A stretch of DNA of 64,000 nt, from NCBI RefSeq assembly GCF_035594035.1, contig NZ_CP141588.1, positions 682,001 through 746,000 of the forward strand. The letters are read 5' to 3'. Numbering within the stretch: the first letter of the stretch is position 1; each line of letters starts with the position of its first letter. Below the pieces are notes generated by a model, which did not search any database, was not told where the DNA came from, and saw nothing but the letters and a program-made list of their open reading frames with translations. The stretch comes from Sphingomonas sp. LY54 (lineage in GTDB: Bacteria > Pseudomonadota > Alphaproteobacteria > Sphingomonadales > Sphingomonadaceae). Positions 32,741-46,273 of the stretch are shown here, piece after piece. The translations under genes were made by a program, and so were the position numbers.

Positions 32741-33453
32741 TTCTGTGCCCGATGCCCCGCACGATCCTGGTCGTCGACGACGATCCCCACATCCGGCAGC
32801 TGATCGTCTTCGCCCTCGGCAAGGCGGGCCTCGACGCAATCGAGGCCGAGGACGGCGAGCAGGCGCTGGCGGCGACGCGGGAGCACAAGGTCGATCTGGT
32901 CGTGCTCGACATCAACATGCCGCGGATGGACGGGCTTGAAGTGTGCCGCCGCCTGCGCGCCGAGGGCGACCTGCCGATCCTGTTCCTCTCCTCGCGCGAC
33001 GACGAGATCGACCGGGTGATCGGCATCGAGCTCGGCGGCGACGATTATGTGGTGAAGCCGTTCAGCCCGCGCGAGCTCACCGCCCGCGTGATGGCGATCC
33101 TGCGCCGCACGGCCGCGCACCCCCCGACCGTCGATCACCTCCCGACCACGATCCGCCACGGCAAGCTCGCGCTCGACCTCGACGGCTGGCGCGCGACTTG
33201 GGACGGGACCGAGGTGCCGCTCACTGTCACCGAGTTCACCTTGCTGCGCACGCTGGCGGCGATGCCGTCCAAGGTGTTCAGCCGCGATGCGATCATCGAC
33301 AGGATGCACGGCCCCGGCTTCGCGCTCACCGACCGCACCGTCGACAGCCACGTCCGCAACATGCGCGCCAAGTTCGGCGACGTCGGCGGCTCGGACATCG
33401 TCGAGACGCGGCCGGGCATCGGCTACCGTCTCGGCGCCTGCAGCGGCGAATGA
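32737..33453 (+). CDS. OmpR-family response regulator
   Basis: This 238-residue regulator has a receiver domain at about 6-120 with phosphoacceptor Asp58 ('VVLDINMPRMDG'), an acidic pair near the N-terminus ('VVDDDPHIRQL') and the conserved Lys in 'VVKPFSPREL'. The winged-helix DNA-binding domain is at about 140-235 ('LTVTEFTLLRTLAAMPSKVFSRDAIID', 'RTVDSHVRNMRAKFG'). ATG 32737 overlaps the upstream stop; ATG 32752 (MPRTILVVDDD) is an alternative. It is coupled to the kinase gene by an ATGA overlap. Confidence 0.93.
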   Translation: MILCPMPRTILVVDDDPHIRQLIVFALGKAGLDAIEAEDGEQALAATREHKVDLVVLDINMPRMDGLEVCRRLRAEGDLPILFLSSRDDEIDRVIGIELGGDDYVVKPFSPRELTARVMAILRRTAAHPPTVDHLPTTIRHGKLALDLDGWRATWDGTEVPLTVTEFTLLRTLAAMPSKVFSRDAIIDRMHGPGFALTDRTVDSHVRNMRAKFGDVGGSDIVETRPGIGYRLGACSGE

Positions 33454-35021
33454 TCGGCCGCCTCAAGGCTTTCGCCAAGCGGCACTGGCCACGCCTCCGG
33501 CTCCGCACGATCCTGCTGATGACCTTCCTGTTCGTTGCCGCTTTGCCCGGCTTCGGCGCGGTGTTCCTGCGCGTCTACGAGAATACGCTCGTCCGCCAGA
33601 CCGAGGCCGAGCTGGTTGCGCAGGGCGCGGCGTTGGCAGCGACCGCACAGGCGACGTGGTCCGGCGCGCCCGCGGCTCTGCCGGCGCGCTTGCGTCCAGA
33701 GGATTTTCGGCCCGAACGCACGAAGATCGACCTCAATTCGGATCCGATCCTCCCGGAACGGCCGCCGCCAACGCGCGGCCAAGGCCGCGCCAGCCCCGCC
33801 GCACGCGACGTCGCCGAGCGGCTGCAGCCTGTGATCGTCGAGACCGCGCGGACCACGCTCGCCTCGATCCAGCTGCTCGACGCCGACGGCCGCATCCTCA
33901 CCGGCGGTTTGGCCGGCGGCAGCTACGCCAATGTCGCCGAAGTGCGGACCGCCCTCGGGGGTCGCCCGGCCACGGTGCTGCGCCACAATGGCGCCTATCG
34001 CCCGCGCTACGCGCTCGAATGGCTGAGCCGCGCGTCGGACATCCGCATCCACCATGCCCGCCCGGTGACTCGCGACGGCGCCGTCGTCGGCGCACTGCTT
34101 CTGTCGCGTTCGCCCCGTTCGCTGTTTCGCGGCATCTACGAGGACCTCGGCAAGATCCTGATCGGGGTGGGCGGCATCTTCGCCATCCTGGTCGGGCTGA
34201 GCGGACTGCTGTCGCGCGGCATCGCCCGGCCCATCGAGCAGCTCAGCGCAGCAACCCGCGACCTCGCCAGCGGCAAGGGCGGCGTGCCGGAGCCTCCAAC
34301 GACGGCGGCGGTCGAGATCCAGGCGCTCTACCGCGACTTCGGCCAGATGGCGGCGACGATCGAGAGTAGGTCCCGCTACCTGCGCGACTTCGCCCATGCG
34401 GTCAGCCACGAATTCAAGACGCCGCTGGCCGGAATCCGCGGCGGCATCGAATTGCTCCAGGACCATCATGCCGGGATGTCGGACGACGAGCGGCGCCGGT
34501 TCCTCGCCAATATCGAAGGCGATGCCGACCGGCTCGCCCAGCTCGTCTCGCGCCTGCTCGATCTCGCCCGCGCCGACATGGCCCGGCCCGCGGCCGAGTC
34601 CGTCGCCACCGAGCCCGTCATCCGCCGCGCCGCCGACGCGCTCGCCCGCCCCGGGCTCGCGATCCGGCTCGATCTGCCGTCGACGCTGCCCGAGGTCGCC
34701 GTCCCGGCCCGGACGATCGAAGCGAGCCTGGTCACCCTCGTCGACAACAGCGCCCAGGCCGGCGCGACGGAGGTGCGGATCGCAGCCCATGCGGGTGGCG
34801 ATGCCCTTATCATCGACATCGCCGACGACGGCCCGGGCGTGCCGGCGGCGGACCGCGACCGGATCTTCGAGCCCTTCTTCACCAGCCGGCGGCGCGAGGG
34901 CGGCAGCGGGCTCGGCCTGCCGATCGTCCGTTCGCTGCTGCAGGCGAGCCGCGGCGCGATCGAGCTCCTGCCGTCCGAGCGCGGCGCCTGCTTCCGGCTG
35001 CGCCTGCCGATCGCTCGATAA
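33450..35021 (+). CDS. Sensor histidine kinase
   Basis: This 523-residue inner-membrane kinase has TM1 at about 20-40, a periplasmic sensor region (about 41-228) and TM2 at about 232-255. A HAMP domain (about 256-308) follows. The dimerisation/phosphoacceptor helix carries His320 in 'FAHAVSHEFKTPLAGIRGG', and the ATPase domain has 'LVDNSAQAGA', 'IADDGPGVPAADRDRIFEPFFTSRR' and 'GSGLGLPIVRSLL'. It pairs with the response regulator just upstream. The layout resembles ChvG/CreC-like kinases; the signal is unknown. Confidence 0.93.
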   Translation: MIGRLKAFAKRHWPRLRLRTILLMTFLFVAALPGFGAVFLRVYENTLVRQTEAELVAQGAALAATAQATWSGAPAALPARLRPEDFRPERTKIDLNSDPILPERPPPTRGQGRASPAARDVAERLQPVIVETARTTLASIQLLDADGRILTGGLAGGSYANVAEVRTALGGRPATVLRHNGAYRPRYALEWLSRASDIRIHHARPVTRDGAVVGALLLSRSPRSLFRGIYEDLGKILIGVGGIFAILVGLSGLLSRGIARPIEQLSAATRDLASGKGGVPEPPTTAAVEIQALYRDFGQMAATIESRSRYLRDFAHAVSHEFKTPLAGIRGGIELLQDHHAGMSDDERRRFLANIEGDADRLAQLVSRLLDLARADMARPAAESVATEPVIRRAADALARPGLAIRLDLPSTLPEVAVPARTIEASLVTLVDNSAQAGATEVRIAAHAGGDALIIDIADDGPGVPAADRDRIFEPFFTSRRREGGSGLGLPIVRSLLQASRGAIELLPSERGACFRLRLPIAR

Positions 35022-35035
35022 TCGGGCCGGCGGGT

Positions 35036-35064
35036 TTGACATCGCCGCTGGCCTTCCCTAGATA
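35036..35064 (+). promoter_or_regulatory. Strong promoter of rpoB-rpoC
   Basis: TTGACA (35036-35041), a 17-nt spacer and TAGATA (35059-35064). It begins 15 bp after the kinase stop and gives a leader of about 160 nt before rpoB. Confidence 0.75.
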
Positions 35065-35232
35065 CGCACCCTCACCCCAGCCTTTCGGAACAGGTCGCGC
35101 CGTCGCGCAGCGCGCTCAACGCATTGAAAGACTGAGGTTTCACAGGACGCCAAAGCTGCAGTTTCCGGGTTGGAGACTCGCGGCTTTTTGCGTTTCTGCG
35201 CGCCTGAATTTGAACGACGAGGCGAAATTTCC

Positions 35233-38200
35233 ATGGCGACCAAGGCAGCTCCGGGCACCGAAACGCGGTCCACGGCATCCAAGCGCATCCGCAAGATCTT
35301 CGGCAACATCCACGAAGTTTCCGAAATGCCGAACCTGATCGAGGTTCAGCGCGACAGCTACGAGCAGTTCCTCCGCTCGCGGCCGCAGGACGGCTATGTG
35401 TCGGGCCTGGAAAAGACTCTGCGCTCGGTCTTCCCGATCCGCGATTTCGCCGGCACCGCCGAGCTGGATTTCGTCCATTACGAGTTGGAAGAGCCCAAGT
35501 ACGACACCGACGAGTGCCGCCAGCGGGGCATGACCTATGCCGCGCCGATGCGCGTGACGCTTCGCCTGATCGTGTTCGAGGTCGATCCCGATACCGAGAC
35601 CCGTTCGGTGCTCGATATCAAGGAGCAGGATGTCTACATGGGCGACATGCCGCTGATGACGAAGAACGGCACGTTCATCGTCAACGGCACGGAGCGCGTC
35701 ATCGTCTCGCAGATGCACCGTTCGCCGGGTGTGCTGTTCGACCATGACCGCGGCAAGACCCACGCCTCGGGCAAATACCTCTTCGCCGCCCGCGTCATCC
35801 CCTATCGCGGCTCGTGGCTCGACTTCGAGTTCGACGCCAAGGACATCGTCAACGTCCGCATCGACCGCAAGCGCAAGCTGCCGGTGACGGCGCTGCTGCA
35901 CGCGCTCGACATGAACTCGGAAGAGATCCTGACGACCTTCTACAACACCGCGACCTGGACCCGCGGCAAGGACGGCTGGCAGATCCCCTACGTGGCCGAG
36001 CAATGGCGCGGCCAGAAGCCGACCTTCGACATCATCAACGCCGAGACCGGCGAAGTGGTGTTCCCGGCCAGCCAGAAGATCAGCCCGCGCGCGGCCAACA
36101 AGGCCGGCAAGGACGGCCTTGCGACGCTCGTCATCCCGACCGAGGAAATCTTCGGCCGCTTCTCGGCCTATGACCTGGTCAACGACGCGACCGGCGAGAT
36201 CTATGTCGAAGCCGGCGACGAAGTGACCGCCGAGAACCTCGAGAAGCTCGACAAGGCCGGCATCGACCGCCTCGAGCTGCTCGACATCGACCACGTCAAC
36301 ACCGGCGCCTGGATCCGCAACACGCTGAAGGCCGACAAGGCCGAGGACCGCGACCAGGCCCTGTCCGACATCTACCGCGTCATGCGCCCCGGCGAGCCGC
36401 CGACGCGCGAGACCGCCGACGCCCTGTTCGCCGGCCTGTTCTTCGATCCCGAGCGCTACGACCTCTCGGCCGTTGGCCGCGTGAAGCTCAACATGCGCCT
36501 CGACCTCGACGCCGAGGACACGGTGACGACGCTCCGCAAGGAGGACATCATCGCTGTCGTGAAGACGCTGGTCGGCCTCAAGGACGGCAAGGGCGAGATC
36601 GACGACATCGACAATCTCGGCAACCGTCGCGTCCGTTCGGTCGGCGAGCTGCTCGAGAACCAGTATCGCGTCGGCCTGCTTCGCATGGAGCGCGCCGTGA
36701 AGGAGCGTATGAGCTCGGTCGACGTCTCGACCGTGATGCCGAACGACCTGATCAACGCGAAGCCCGCGGTTGCCGCGGTCCGCGAATTCTTCGGCTCCTC
36801 GCAGCTCTCGCAGTTCATGGACCAGACCAACCCGCTCTCCGAAGTGACGCACAAGCGTCGCGTCTCGGCGCTCGGGCCCGGCGGTCTCACCCGCGAGCGC
36901 GCGGGTTTCGAGGTCCGCGACGTTCACCCGACCCATTATGGCCGCATCTGCCCGATCGAGACTCCGGAAGGCCCGAACATCGGCCTGATCAACTCGCTCG
37001 CCAGCTTCAGCCGCGTGAACAAATACGGCTTCATCGAGACGCCGTACCGCAAGGTCATCGACGGCAAGGTGACCGACGAGGTCATCTATCTCTCCGCCAT
37101 GGAAGAGGCCAAGCACACGATCGCGCAGGCAAATGCCGAATTGAGCGAAGCCGGTGGGTTCGTCGAGGAAATCGTCTCCAGCCGTCAGGCCGGCGAATTC
37201 CTGATGGCGCCGCGCGACATCATCACTTTGATGGACGTCAGCCCCAAGCAGCTCGTCTCGGTCGCCGCATCGCTCATTCCGTTCCTGGAAAACGATGACG
37301 CCAACCGCGCGCTGATGGGCTCGAACATGCAGCGCCAGGCGGTTCCGCTGGTCCGCGCCGAGGCGCCGTTCGTCGGCACCGGCATGGAAGAAACGGTTGC
37401 GCGCGATTCTGGCGCGGCCATCGCGGCCCGCCGCTCGGGCATCGTCGATCAGGTCGACGCGACCCGCATCGTCGTCCGCGCCACCGGCGACGTCGAGGCC
37501 GGCAAGTCGGGCGTCGACATCTACACCCTGATGAAGTTCCAGCGTTCGAACCAGAACACCTGCATCAACCAGCGTCCGCTGGTCAAAGTGGGCGATGTGG
37601 TCAATGCCGGCGACGTCATCGCCGACGGCCCGTCGACCGAGTTCGGCGAACTGGCCCTGGGCCGCAACGTGCTCGTCGCGTTCATGCCCTGGAACGGCTA
37701 CAATTATGAGGATTCCATCCTCATCTCCGAACGCATCGTGAAGGACGACGTCTTCACCTCGATCCACATCGAGGAGTTCGAGGTGATGGCCCGCGACACC
37801 AAGCTCGGGCCGGAAGACATCACCCGCGACATCCCGAACGTCGGCGAGGAAGCGCTCCGCAACCTCGACGAGGCCGGCATCGTCTATATCGGCGCCGAAG
37901 TGGAGCCGGGCGACATCCTGGTCGGCAAGATCACGCCGAAGGGCGAAAGCCCGATGACTCCGGAGGAAAAGCTCCTCCGCGCCATCTTCGGCGAGAAGGC
38001 CTCCGACGTCCGCGACACCTCGCTGCGCCTGCCCCCGGGCGTGGCCGGCACGATCGTCGAGGTGCGCGTGTTCAACCGCCACGGCATCGACATCGACGAC
38101 CGTACCCGCGCCATCCAGACCGAGGAGAAGGATCGCCTCCGCAAGGACGCCGACGACGAGCGCACCATCCTGAAGCGCGCGACCTATTCGCGCCTTCGCG

Positions 38201-39393
38201 AGATGCTGGTCGGCCAGACCGCGACCGCGGCGCCAAAGGGCGTCAAGAAGGGCAGCGCCATCGACGAGGCCCTTCTGGAGGGCGTCGAGCGTCACGAATG
38301 GTGGAAGTTCGCCGTCCAGGACGACAAGGTCCAGGCCGATCTCGAAGCCGTGAAGACGCAGTATGACGATGCCGAGGCGGTGATCCGCCGCAAGCTCGAA
38401 GACCGCATCGAGAAGCTCGAGCGCGGCGACGAGCTGCCGCCGGGCGTGCTGAAGATGGTCAAGGTGTTCGTCGCGGTGAAGCGCAAGCTGCAGCCGGGCG
38501 ACAAGATGGCCGGCCGTCACGGCAACAAGGGCGTCATCTCGCGCATCCTGCCGATCGAGGACATGCCGTTCCTTGAGGACGGGACGCACGCGGATATCGT
38601 GCTCAACCCGCTCGGTGTGCCTTCGCGCATGAACGTCGGTCAGATCTTCGAGACCCATCTCGGCTGGGCCGCGCGCGGCCTCGGCAAGCAGATCGGCGCG
38701 ATGCTCGAGGAGATCCACCACAAGGGCAAGGACATCGCGTCCGACGACGTCGGCGCCGTCCGCGCCAAGCTCAAGGACATCTATGGCGAGCATTATTATG
38801 CCGACGTTGATGCCCGCGACGACGCCCAGGTGATGGAATTGGCCTCGAACCTCGTGAACGGCGTTCCGATGGGCACCCCGGTGTTCGACGGCGCCCGCGA
38901 AGCCGACGTGTCGGCGATGCTGGCCATGGCCGGGCTCGACGAGAGCGGCCAGGTTACGCTGTACGACGGCCGCACCGGCGAGGCGTTCGACCGCAAGGTC
39001 ACGGTGGGCTACATCTACATGCTGAAGCTCCACCACCTCGTGGACGACAAGATCCACGCGCGTTCGATCGGGCCGTACAGCCTCGTCACCCAGCAGCCGC
39101 TGGGCGGTAAGGCGCAGTTCGGCGGCCAGCGTTTCGGCGAGATGGAGGTCTGGGCGCTCCAGGCCTACGGCGCCGCCTACACGCTGCAGGAGATGCTGAC
39201 CGTGAAGTCGGACGACGTCATCGGCCGCACCAAGGTCTACGAGGCGATCGTCAAGGGCGACGACACGTTCGAGGCCGGCATCCCCGAGAGCTTCAACGTG
39301 CTCGTGAAGGAAATGCGCTCGCTGGGCCTCAACGTCGAACTGAACACGGTGGCCGACACCGACGACGACACCCAGGCGATCGCGGCGGAATGA
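35233..39393 (+). CDS. rpoB: DNA-directed RNA polymerase subunit beta
   Basis: This is 1386 residues from ATG 35233 ([28 protein letters not shown]); the frame is open upstream to 35170, but the conserved N-terminus starts here. The rifampicin region reads '[31 protein letters not shown]', with wild-type-looking Gln, Asp, His and Ser residues. The C-terminal '[32 protein letters not shown]' is intact. It has its own promoter after the two-component genes and is followed by rpoC after 78 bp. Confidence 0.98.
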   Translation: MATKAAPGTETRSTASKRIRKIFGNIHEVSEMPNLIEVQRDSYEQFLRSRPQDGYVSGLEKTLRSVFPIRDFAGTAELDFVHYELEEPKYDTDECRQRGMTYAAPMRVTLRLIVFEVDPDTETRSVLDIKEQDVYMGDMPLMTKNGTFIVNGTERVIVSQMHRSPGVLFDHDRGKTHASGKYLFAARVIPYRGSWLDFEFDAKDIVNVRIDRKRKLPVTALLHALDMNSEEILTTFYNTATWTRGKDGWQIPYVAEQWRGQKPTFDIINAETGEVVFPASQKISPRAANKAGKDGLATLVIPTEEIFGRFSAYDLVNDATGEIYVEAGDEVTAENLEKLDKAGIDRLELLDIDHVNTGAWIRNTLKADKAEDRDQALSDIYRVMRPGEPPTRETADALFAGLFFDPERYDLSAVGRVKLNMRLDLDAEDTVTTLRKEDIIAVVKTLVGLKDGKGEIDDIDNLGNRRVRSVGELLENQYRVGLLRMERAVKERMSSVDVSTVMPNDLINAKPAVAAVREFFGSSQLSQFMDQTNPLSEVTHKRRVSALGPGGLTRERAGFEVRDVHPTHYGRICPIETPEGPNIGLINSLASFSRVNKYGFIETPYRKVIDGKVTDEVIYLSAMEEAKHTIAQANAELSEAGGFVEEIVSSRQAGEFLMAPRDIITLMDVSPKQLVSVAASLIPFLENDDANRALMGSNMQRQAVPLVRAEAPFVGTGMEETVARDSGAAIAARRSGIVDQVDATRIVVRATGDVEAGKSGVDIYTLMKFQRSNQNTCINQRPLVKVGDVVNAGDVIADGPSTEFGELALGRNVLVAFMPWNGYNYEDSILISERIVKDDVFTSIHIEEFEVMARDTKLGPEDITRDIPNVGEEALRNLDEAGIVYIGAEVEPGDILVGKITPKGESPMTPEEKLLRAIFGEKASDVRDTSLRLPPGVAGTIVEVRVFNRHGIDIDDRTRAIQTEEKDRLRKDADDERTILKRATYSRLREMLVGQTATAAPKGVKKGSAIDEALLEGVERHEWWKFAVQDDKVQADLEAVKTQYDDAEAVIRRKLEDRIEKLERGDELPPGVLKMVKVFVAVKRKLQPGDKMAGRHGNKGVISRILPIEDMPFLEDGTHADIVLNPLGVPSRMNVGQIFETHLGWAARGLGKQIGAMLEEIHHKGKDIASDDVGAVRAKLKDIYGEHYYADVDARDDAQVMELASNLVNGVPMGTPVFDGAREADVSAMLAMAGLDESGQVTLYDGRTGEAFDRKVTVGYIYMLKLHHLVDDKIHARSIGPYSLVTQQPLGGKAQFGGQRFGEMEVWALQAYGAAYTLQEMLTVKSDDVIGRTKVYEAIVKGDDTFEAGIPESFNVLVKEMRSLGLNVELNTVADTDDDTQAIAAE

Positions 39394-39471
39394 TGAGCGC
39401 GGGCGCCGCTTCGCGCGGCGCCCCCTCCTCTTCGCCACGCACTAGAATTCTCCCCGGGAAGGGAAAAACTG

Positions 39472-43740
<4,269 letters not shown>

Positions 43741-43760
43741 GGCGCACAGCCTCTGACCAA

Positions 43761-43799
43761 CAAAACGCCCCGTCGGATCGGATCCGGCGGGGCGTTTTG
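43761..43799 (+). terminator. Intrinsic terminator of rpoBC
   Basis: CAAAACGCCCCG (43761-43772) pairs with CGGGGCGTTTTG (43788-43799), with an inner CGGATC/GATCCG stem. It lies 20 bp after the rpoC stop. The symmetric A and T flanks allow it to work in both directions. Confidence 0.9.
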
Positions 43800-43829
43800 C
43801 TTTGGGCGGCGGGGCGCTATGGCGAGCCC

Positions 43830-43946
43830 ATGAAGAATCTCATCGCGATGCTGGCCCTGGCTTTGCTGGTGCTGCCGATGCTGGCGGGCATCGCCCGGAT
43901 GCGGCGGATGCCGCGCAAGCGCGACGAGGACGCGCCGAACGACTGA
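43830..43946 (+). CDS. Small membrane peptide, 38 residues
   Basis: ATG-to-TGA encodes one hydrophobic helix (about residues 4-24, NLIAMLALALLVLPMLAGIA). A strongly basic then acidic tail follows (RMRRMPRKRDEDAPND). This arrangement is typical of single-pass inner-membrane micropeptides. The ribosome binding site is weak. It lies between the rpoC terminator and the glycosyltransferase gene. I cannot name a family; reality of the gene is moderate. Confidence 0.45.
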   Translation: MKNLIAMLALALLVLPMLAGIARMRRMPRKRDEDAPND

Positions 43947-44028
43947 AGGTCTCGCTCGCCGCACGCCGCACCCTGTCGGGAGAACCCGGAGTTGGACTTT
44001 GCGATTCCAGCCGCTATCGGGGCCGACG

Positions 44029-45210
44029 ATGGATGTTACCGATCTCCGCATCGCCCTCTTCAGCGGCAATTACAATTATGTCCGCGACGGCGCCAACCAG
44101 GCGCTCAACCGCCTCGTCGGTTATTTGCTGAAGCAGGGCGCGCAGGTCCGTATCTATTCGCCGACCGTGGACGAGCCGGCCCTGCCGCCGCTAGGCGACA
44201 TCGTCAGCATCCCGTCGGTCGCCTTTCCCGGGCGCGGCGAATATCGGCTCGCGACCCGCATCCCTGCGGCGGTGAAGCGCGACATCAAGGCGTTCGCGCC
44301 CAATATCCTCCACGTGGCGAGCCCCGACCTTCTCGGCCATCGCGCGATCACGCTGGCGCACCGGATGGACCGGCCGGTCATCGCCTCGGTCCACACCCGC
44401 TTCGAGACCTATCCGCGCTATTACGGCCTCGCCTTCCTAGAGCCGGTAGCGCTGGCGATCCTGCGCCGCTTCTACCGCCGCTGCGACGCCATCTTCGCAC
44501 CCTCGGAATCGATGGCGCAATTGCTGCGCGACCAGCGCATGAATTACGATGTCGGCATCTGGACGCGCGGCATCGACCGCACGATCTTCCACACCGACGC
44601 CCGCGACCTCGCCTGGCGACGCGGCCTCGGCATCGCCGACGACGTTCCGGTGATCGGCTTCGTCGGCCGGCTGGTGATGGAGAAGGGCCTCGACGTCTTT
44701 TCCGACACGATCGACCATCTCGAGAAGCGCCAGGTGCGGCACAAGGTGCTGATCGTCGGCGACGGCCCCGCCCGCGACTGGTTCGAGAAGAGGCTGCCCA
44801 ACGCCGTCTTCGCCGGCTTCCAGGCCGGGCCCGACCTCGGCCGCGCCGTCGCATCGATGGACATGCTGTTCAATCCGTCGGTGACCGAGACGTTCGGCAA
44901 TGTCACGCTCGAGGCGATGGCGTCCGGGCTGCCGGTGGTCGCGGCGATCGCGACCGGAAGCGAAAGCCTCGTCACCGACCGCGTCACCGGGCGGCTGATC
45001 CGCCCCGGCGCGATCGACGCCTTTGCCGAGGCGCTCACTTTCTATTGCCGCAACGAGGAAGCGCGCGCCGCCGCGGGCAAGGCCGGGCAGGAGTTCAGCG
45101 CCCATTATGGCTGGGACGAGGTCAACCAGGCCCTGGTCGATTCCTACCTGCGCATCGTCCGCCAGCGCGCCGCCGGCGGCCACCTGCCGCCGCGCAGCCC
45201 GGTCCCCTGA
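44029..45210 (+). CDS. Family 4 glycosyltransferase
   Basis: This is 393 residues from ATG 44029 (MDVTDLRIALFSGNYNYVRDGANQAL), with GGGG upstream; a TTG at 43999 would add ten residues. The GT-B fold shows 'HVASPDLLGHRAITLAHRMDRPVIASVHTRFETYPRYYG', 'VIGFVGRLVMEKGLDVF', 'VLIVGDGPARDWFEK' and 'FNPSVTETFGNVTLEAMASGLPVVA'. It resembles the MgtA/alpha-mannosyltransferase and SQDG-synthase-like branch that act on lipid acceptors. The exact donor is not predictable. Confidence 0.88.
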   Translation: MDVTDLRIALFSGNYNYVRDGANQALNRLVGYLLKQGAQVRIYSPTVDEPALPPLGDIVSIPSVAFPGRGEYRLATRIPAAVKRDIKAFAPNILHVASPDLLGHRAITLAHRMDRPVIASVHTRFETYPRYYGLAFLEPVALAILRRFYRRCDAIFAPSESMAQLLRDQRMNYDVGIWTRGIDRTIFHTDARDLAWRRGLGIADDVPVIGFVGRLVMEKGLDVFSDTIDHLEKRQVRHKVLIVGDGPARDWFEKRLPNAVFAGFQAGPDLGRAVASMDMLFNPSVTETFGNVTLEAMASGLPVVAAIATGSESLVTDRVTGRLIRPGAIDAFAEALTFYCRNEEARAAAGKAGQEFSAHYGWDEVNQALVDSYLRIVRQRAAGGHLPPRSPVP

Positions 45211-45216
45211 TCCGGC

Positions 45217-45534
45217 TCAGGCCGGCTGCCAGTCGAACGGCAACGGCGCCTCGCGAAAGGCGAAGCGGTCGAGATGGCGGGCGACGACCTCCTTCAGCCC
45301 GTCCATATGGTCCGGCGACGACGCGTCGATCCGCACCTCGAGGCTGTCCGCCGATGCGGTGAAGGTGGCGCGGCCGTCGCCCGGATGGTCGGCGCCGCGC
45401 AGATCGCGCGGGAAGACCACGGTGCCGCGCTCGGCCGTATAGTCGACCGCCAGGTTGTGCGACCAATGTTTGCACAATTGCTGAAGATATCGGCTGCCGT
45501 TCGGCGTCGGCACGCGGGCGACGGCGGACGTCAT
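45217..45534 (-). CDS. DUF2218 family protein
   Basis: This 105-residue protein has the DUF2218 pattern 'YLQQLCKHWSHNLAVDYTAERGTVVFP' and 'HMDGLKEVVARHLDRFAFRE'. Its ATG overlaps the padR stop (ATGA), so it is translated with the regulator. PadR-DUF2218 pairs recur in proteobacteria, often with a siderophore-interacting protein, which is absent here. A link to iron is therefore only suggestive. Confidence 0.88.
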   Translation of the reverse strand: MTSAVARVPTPNGSRYLQQLCKHWSHNLAVDYTAERGTVVFPRDLRGADHPGDGRATFTASADSLEVRIDASSPDHMDGLKEVVARHLDRFAFREAPLPFDWQPA

Positions 45535-46157
45535 TTCAGCCGCTCGATCTTCTGCGCGGCCTCGTCAAGGATCGCCGCGATCTCGTGGAGCTTGGATTCC
45601 TCCATCTCGTCCTGGGCGACCCGGTGCCACAAGGCTGAGAGCAAATTCGCGACGGCCCGCTTGATCGGCGGCGCGCCGTGGCGCTGCCGGTCCGGCGCCA
45701 TCTCGCCCAGCCGCTCGAACAGGGCCTCGACCTCGTCGGCCTTGGCTTCGAGCTCGGCTTTCCCCTCCGCGGTGGCGGCGAAGGCCTTGCGCGCGCCCTC
45801 CGCGCTCGCTTCCTCGATCAGCCCCATATCCTGGAGCATGGTGAGGGTCGGATAGACGACGCCGGGGCTCGGCGCATAGGCGCCGCCGGTCATTTCCTCG
45901 ATCGCGCGGATAAGGTCGTAGCCGTGGCGCGGCTGGTCGGCGATCAGCTTCAGAAGGACCAGCCGCAACTCGCCGGATTCGAACATCCGCCGCCGCTGCC
46001 CGCGCCGCCCGCCGCGGCCGCCGCCGAATTCGAAGTTGAAACCGCCCGGCCCCCACGAGCCGCCCCAGCCGCGGCCGGCGCCCGCAGCGAGGATCGCCTC
46101 CGGGATCTTGTCGAACCCGCGCGGACCGCAATCGCCCCAATTGAACCGGATGGACAT
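45531..46157 (-). CDS. PadR-family transcriptional regulator
   Basis: This 208-residue regulator has a Gly/Arg-rich N-terminal extension (about 25-58, GGSWGPGGFNFEFGGGRGGRRGQRR). The PadR winged-helix (about 60-130, 'LRLVLLKLIADQPRHGYDLIRAIEEMTGGAYAPSPGVVYPTLTMLQDMGLI') and a C-terminal helical dimerisation part follow. A perfect 20-bp palindrome 26 bp upstream of its start is the likely operator for autorepression. It is divergent from rarA. Confidence 0.92.
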   Translation of the reverse strand: MSIRFNWGDCGPRGFDKIPEAILAAGAGRGWGGSWGPGGFNFEFGGGRGGRRGQRRRMFESGELRLVLLKLIADQPRHGYDLIRAIEEMTGGAYAPSPGVVYPTLTMLQDMGLIEEASAEGARKAFAATAEGKAELEAKADEVEALFERLGEMAPDRQRHGAPPIKRAVANLLSALWHRVAQDEMEESKLHEIAAILDEAAQKIERLK

Positions 46158-46182
46158 AGACCGACTCCTTCTTCCAAGACTC

Positions 46183-46202
46183 GTCTAAGATATATCTTAG
46201 AC
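46183..46202. promoter_or_regulatory. PadR operator, perfect 20-bp palindrome
   Basis: GTCTAAGATATATCTTAGAC is a perfect inverted repeat with an AT-rich centre. It stands out in a GC-rich genome. It lies 26 bp upstream of the padR ATG and 72 bp upstream of the rarA start. Confidence 0.8.
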
Positions 46203-46273
46203 ACCTCGAAATCAATCGCACCCGATGCGAGACGATTGCTGGAAAACAAGGCGATTTTGGCTAGGGTGGCGCC

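Noticed and set aside
35140..39438. A 1432-codon open frame antisense to rpoB
   Set aside because: It is a shadow of rpoB caused by GC-rich codon bias; the translation is low-complexity with no recognisable domain.
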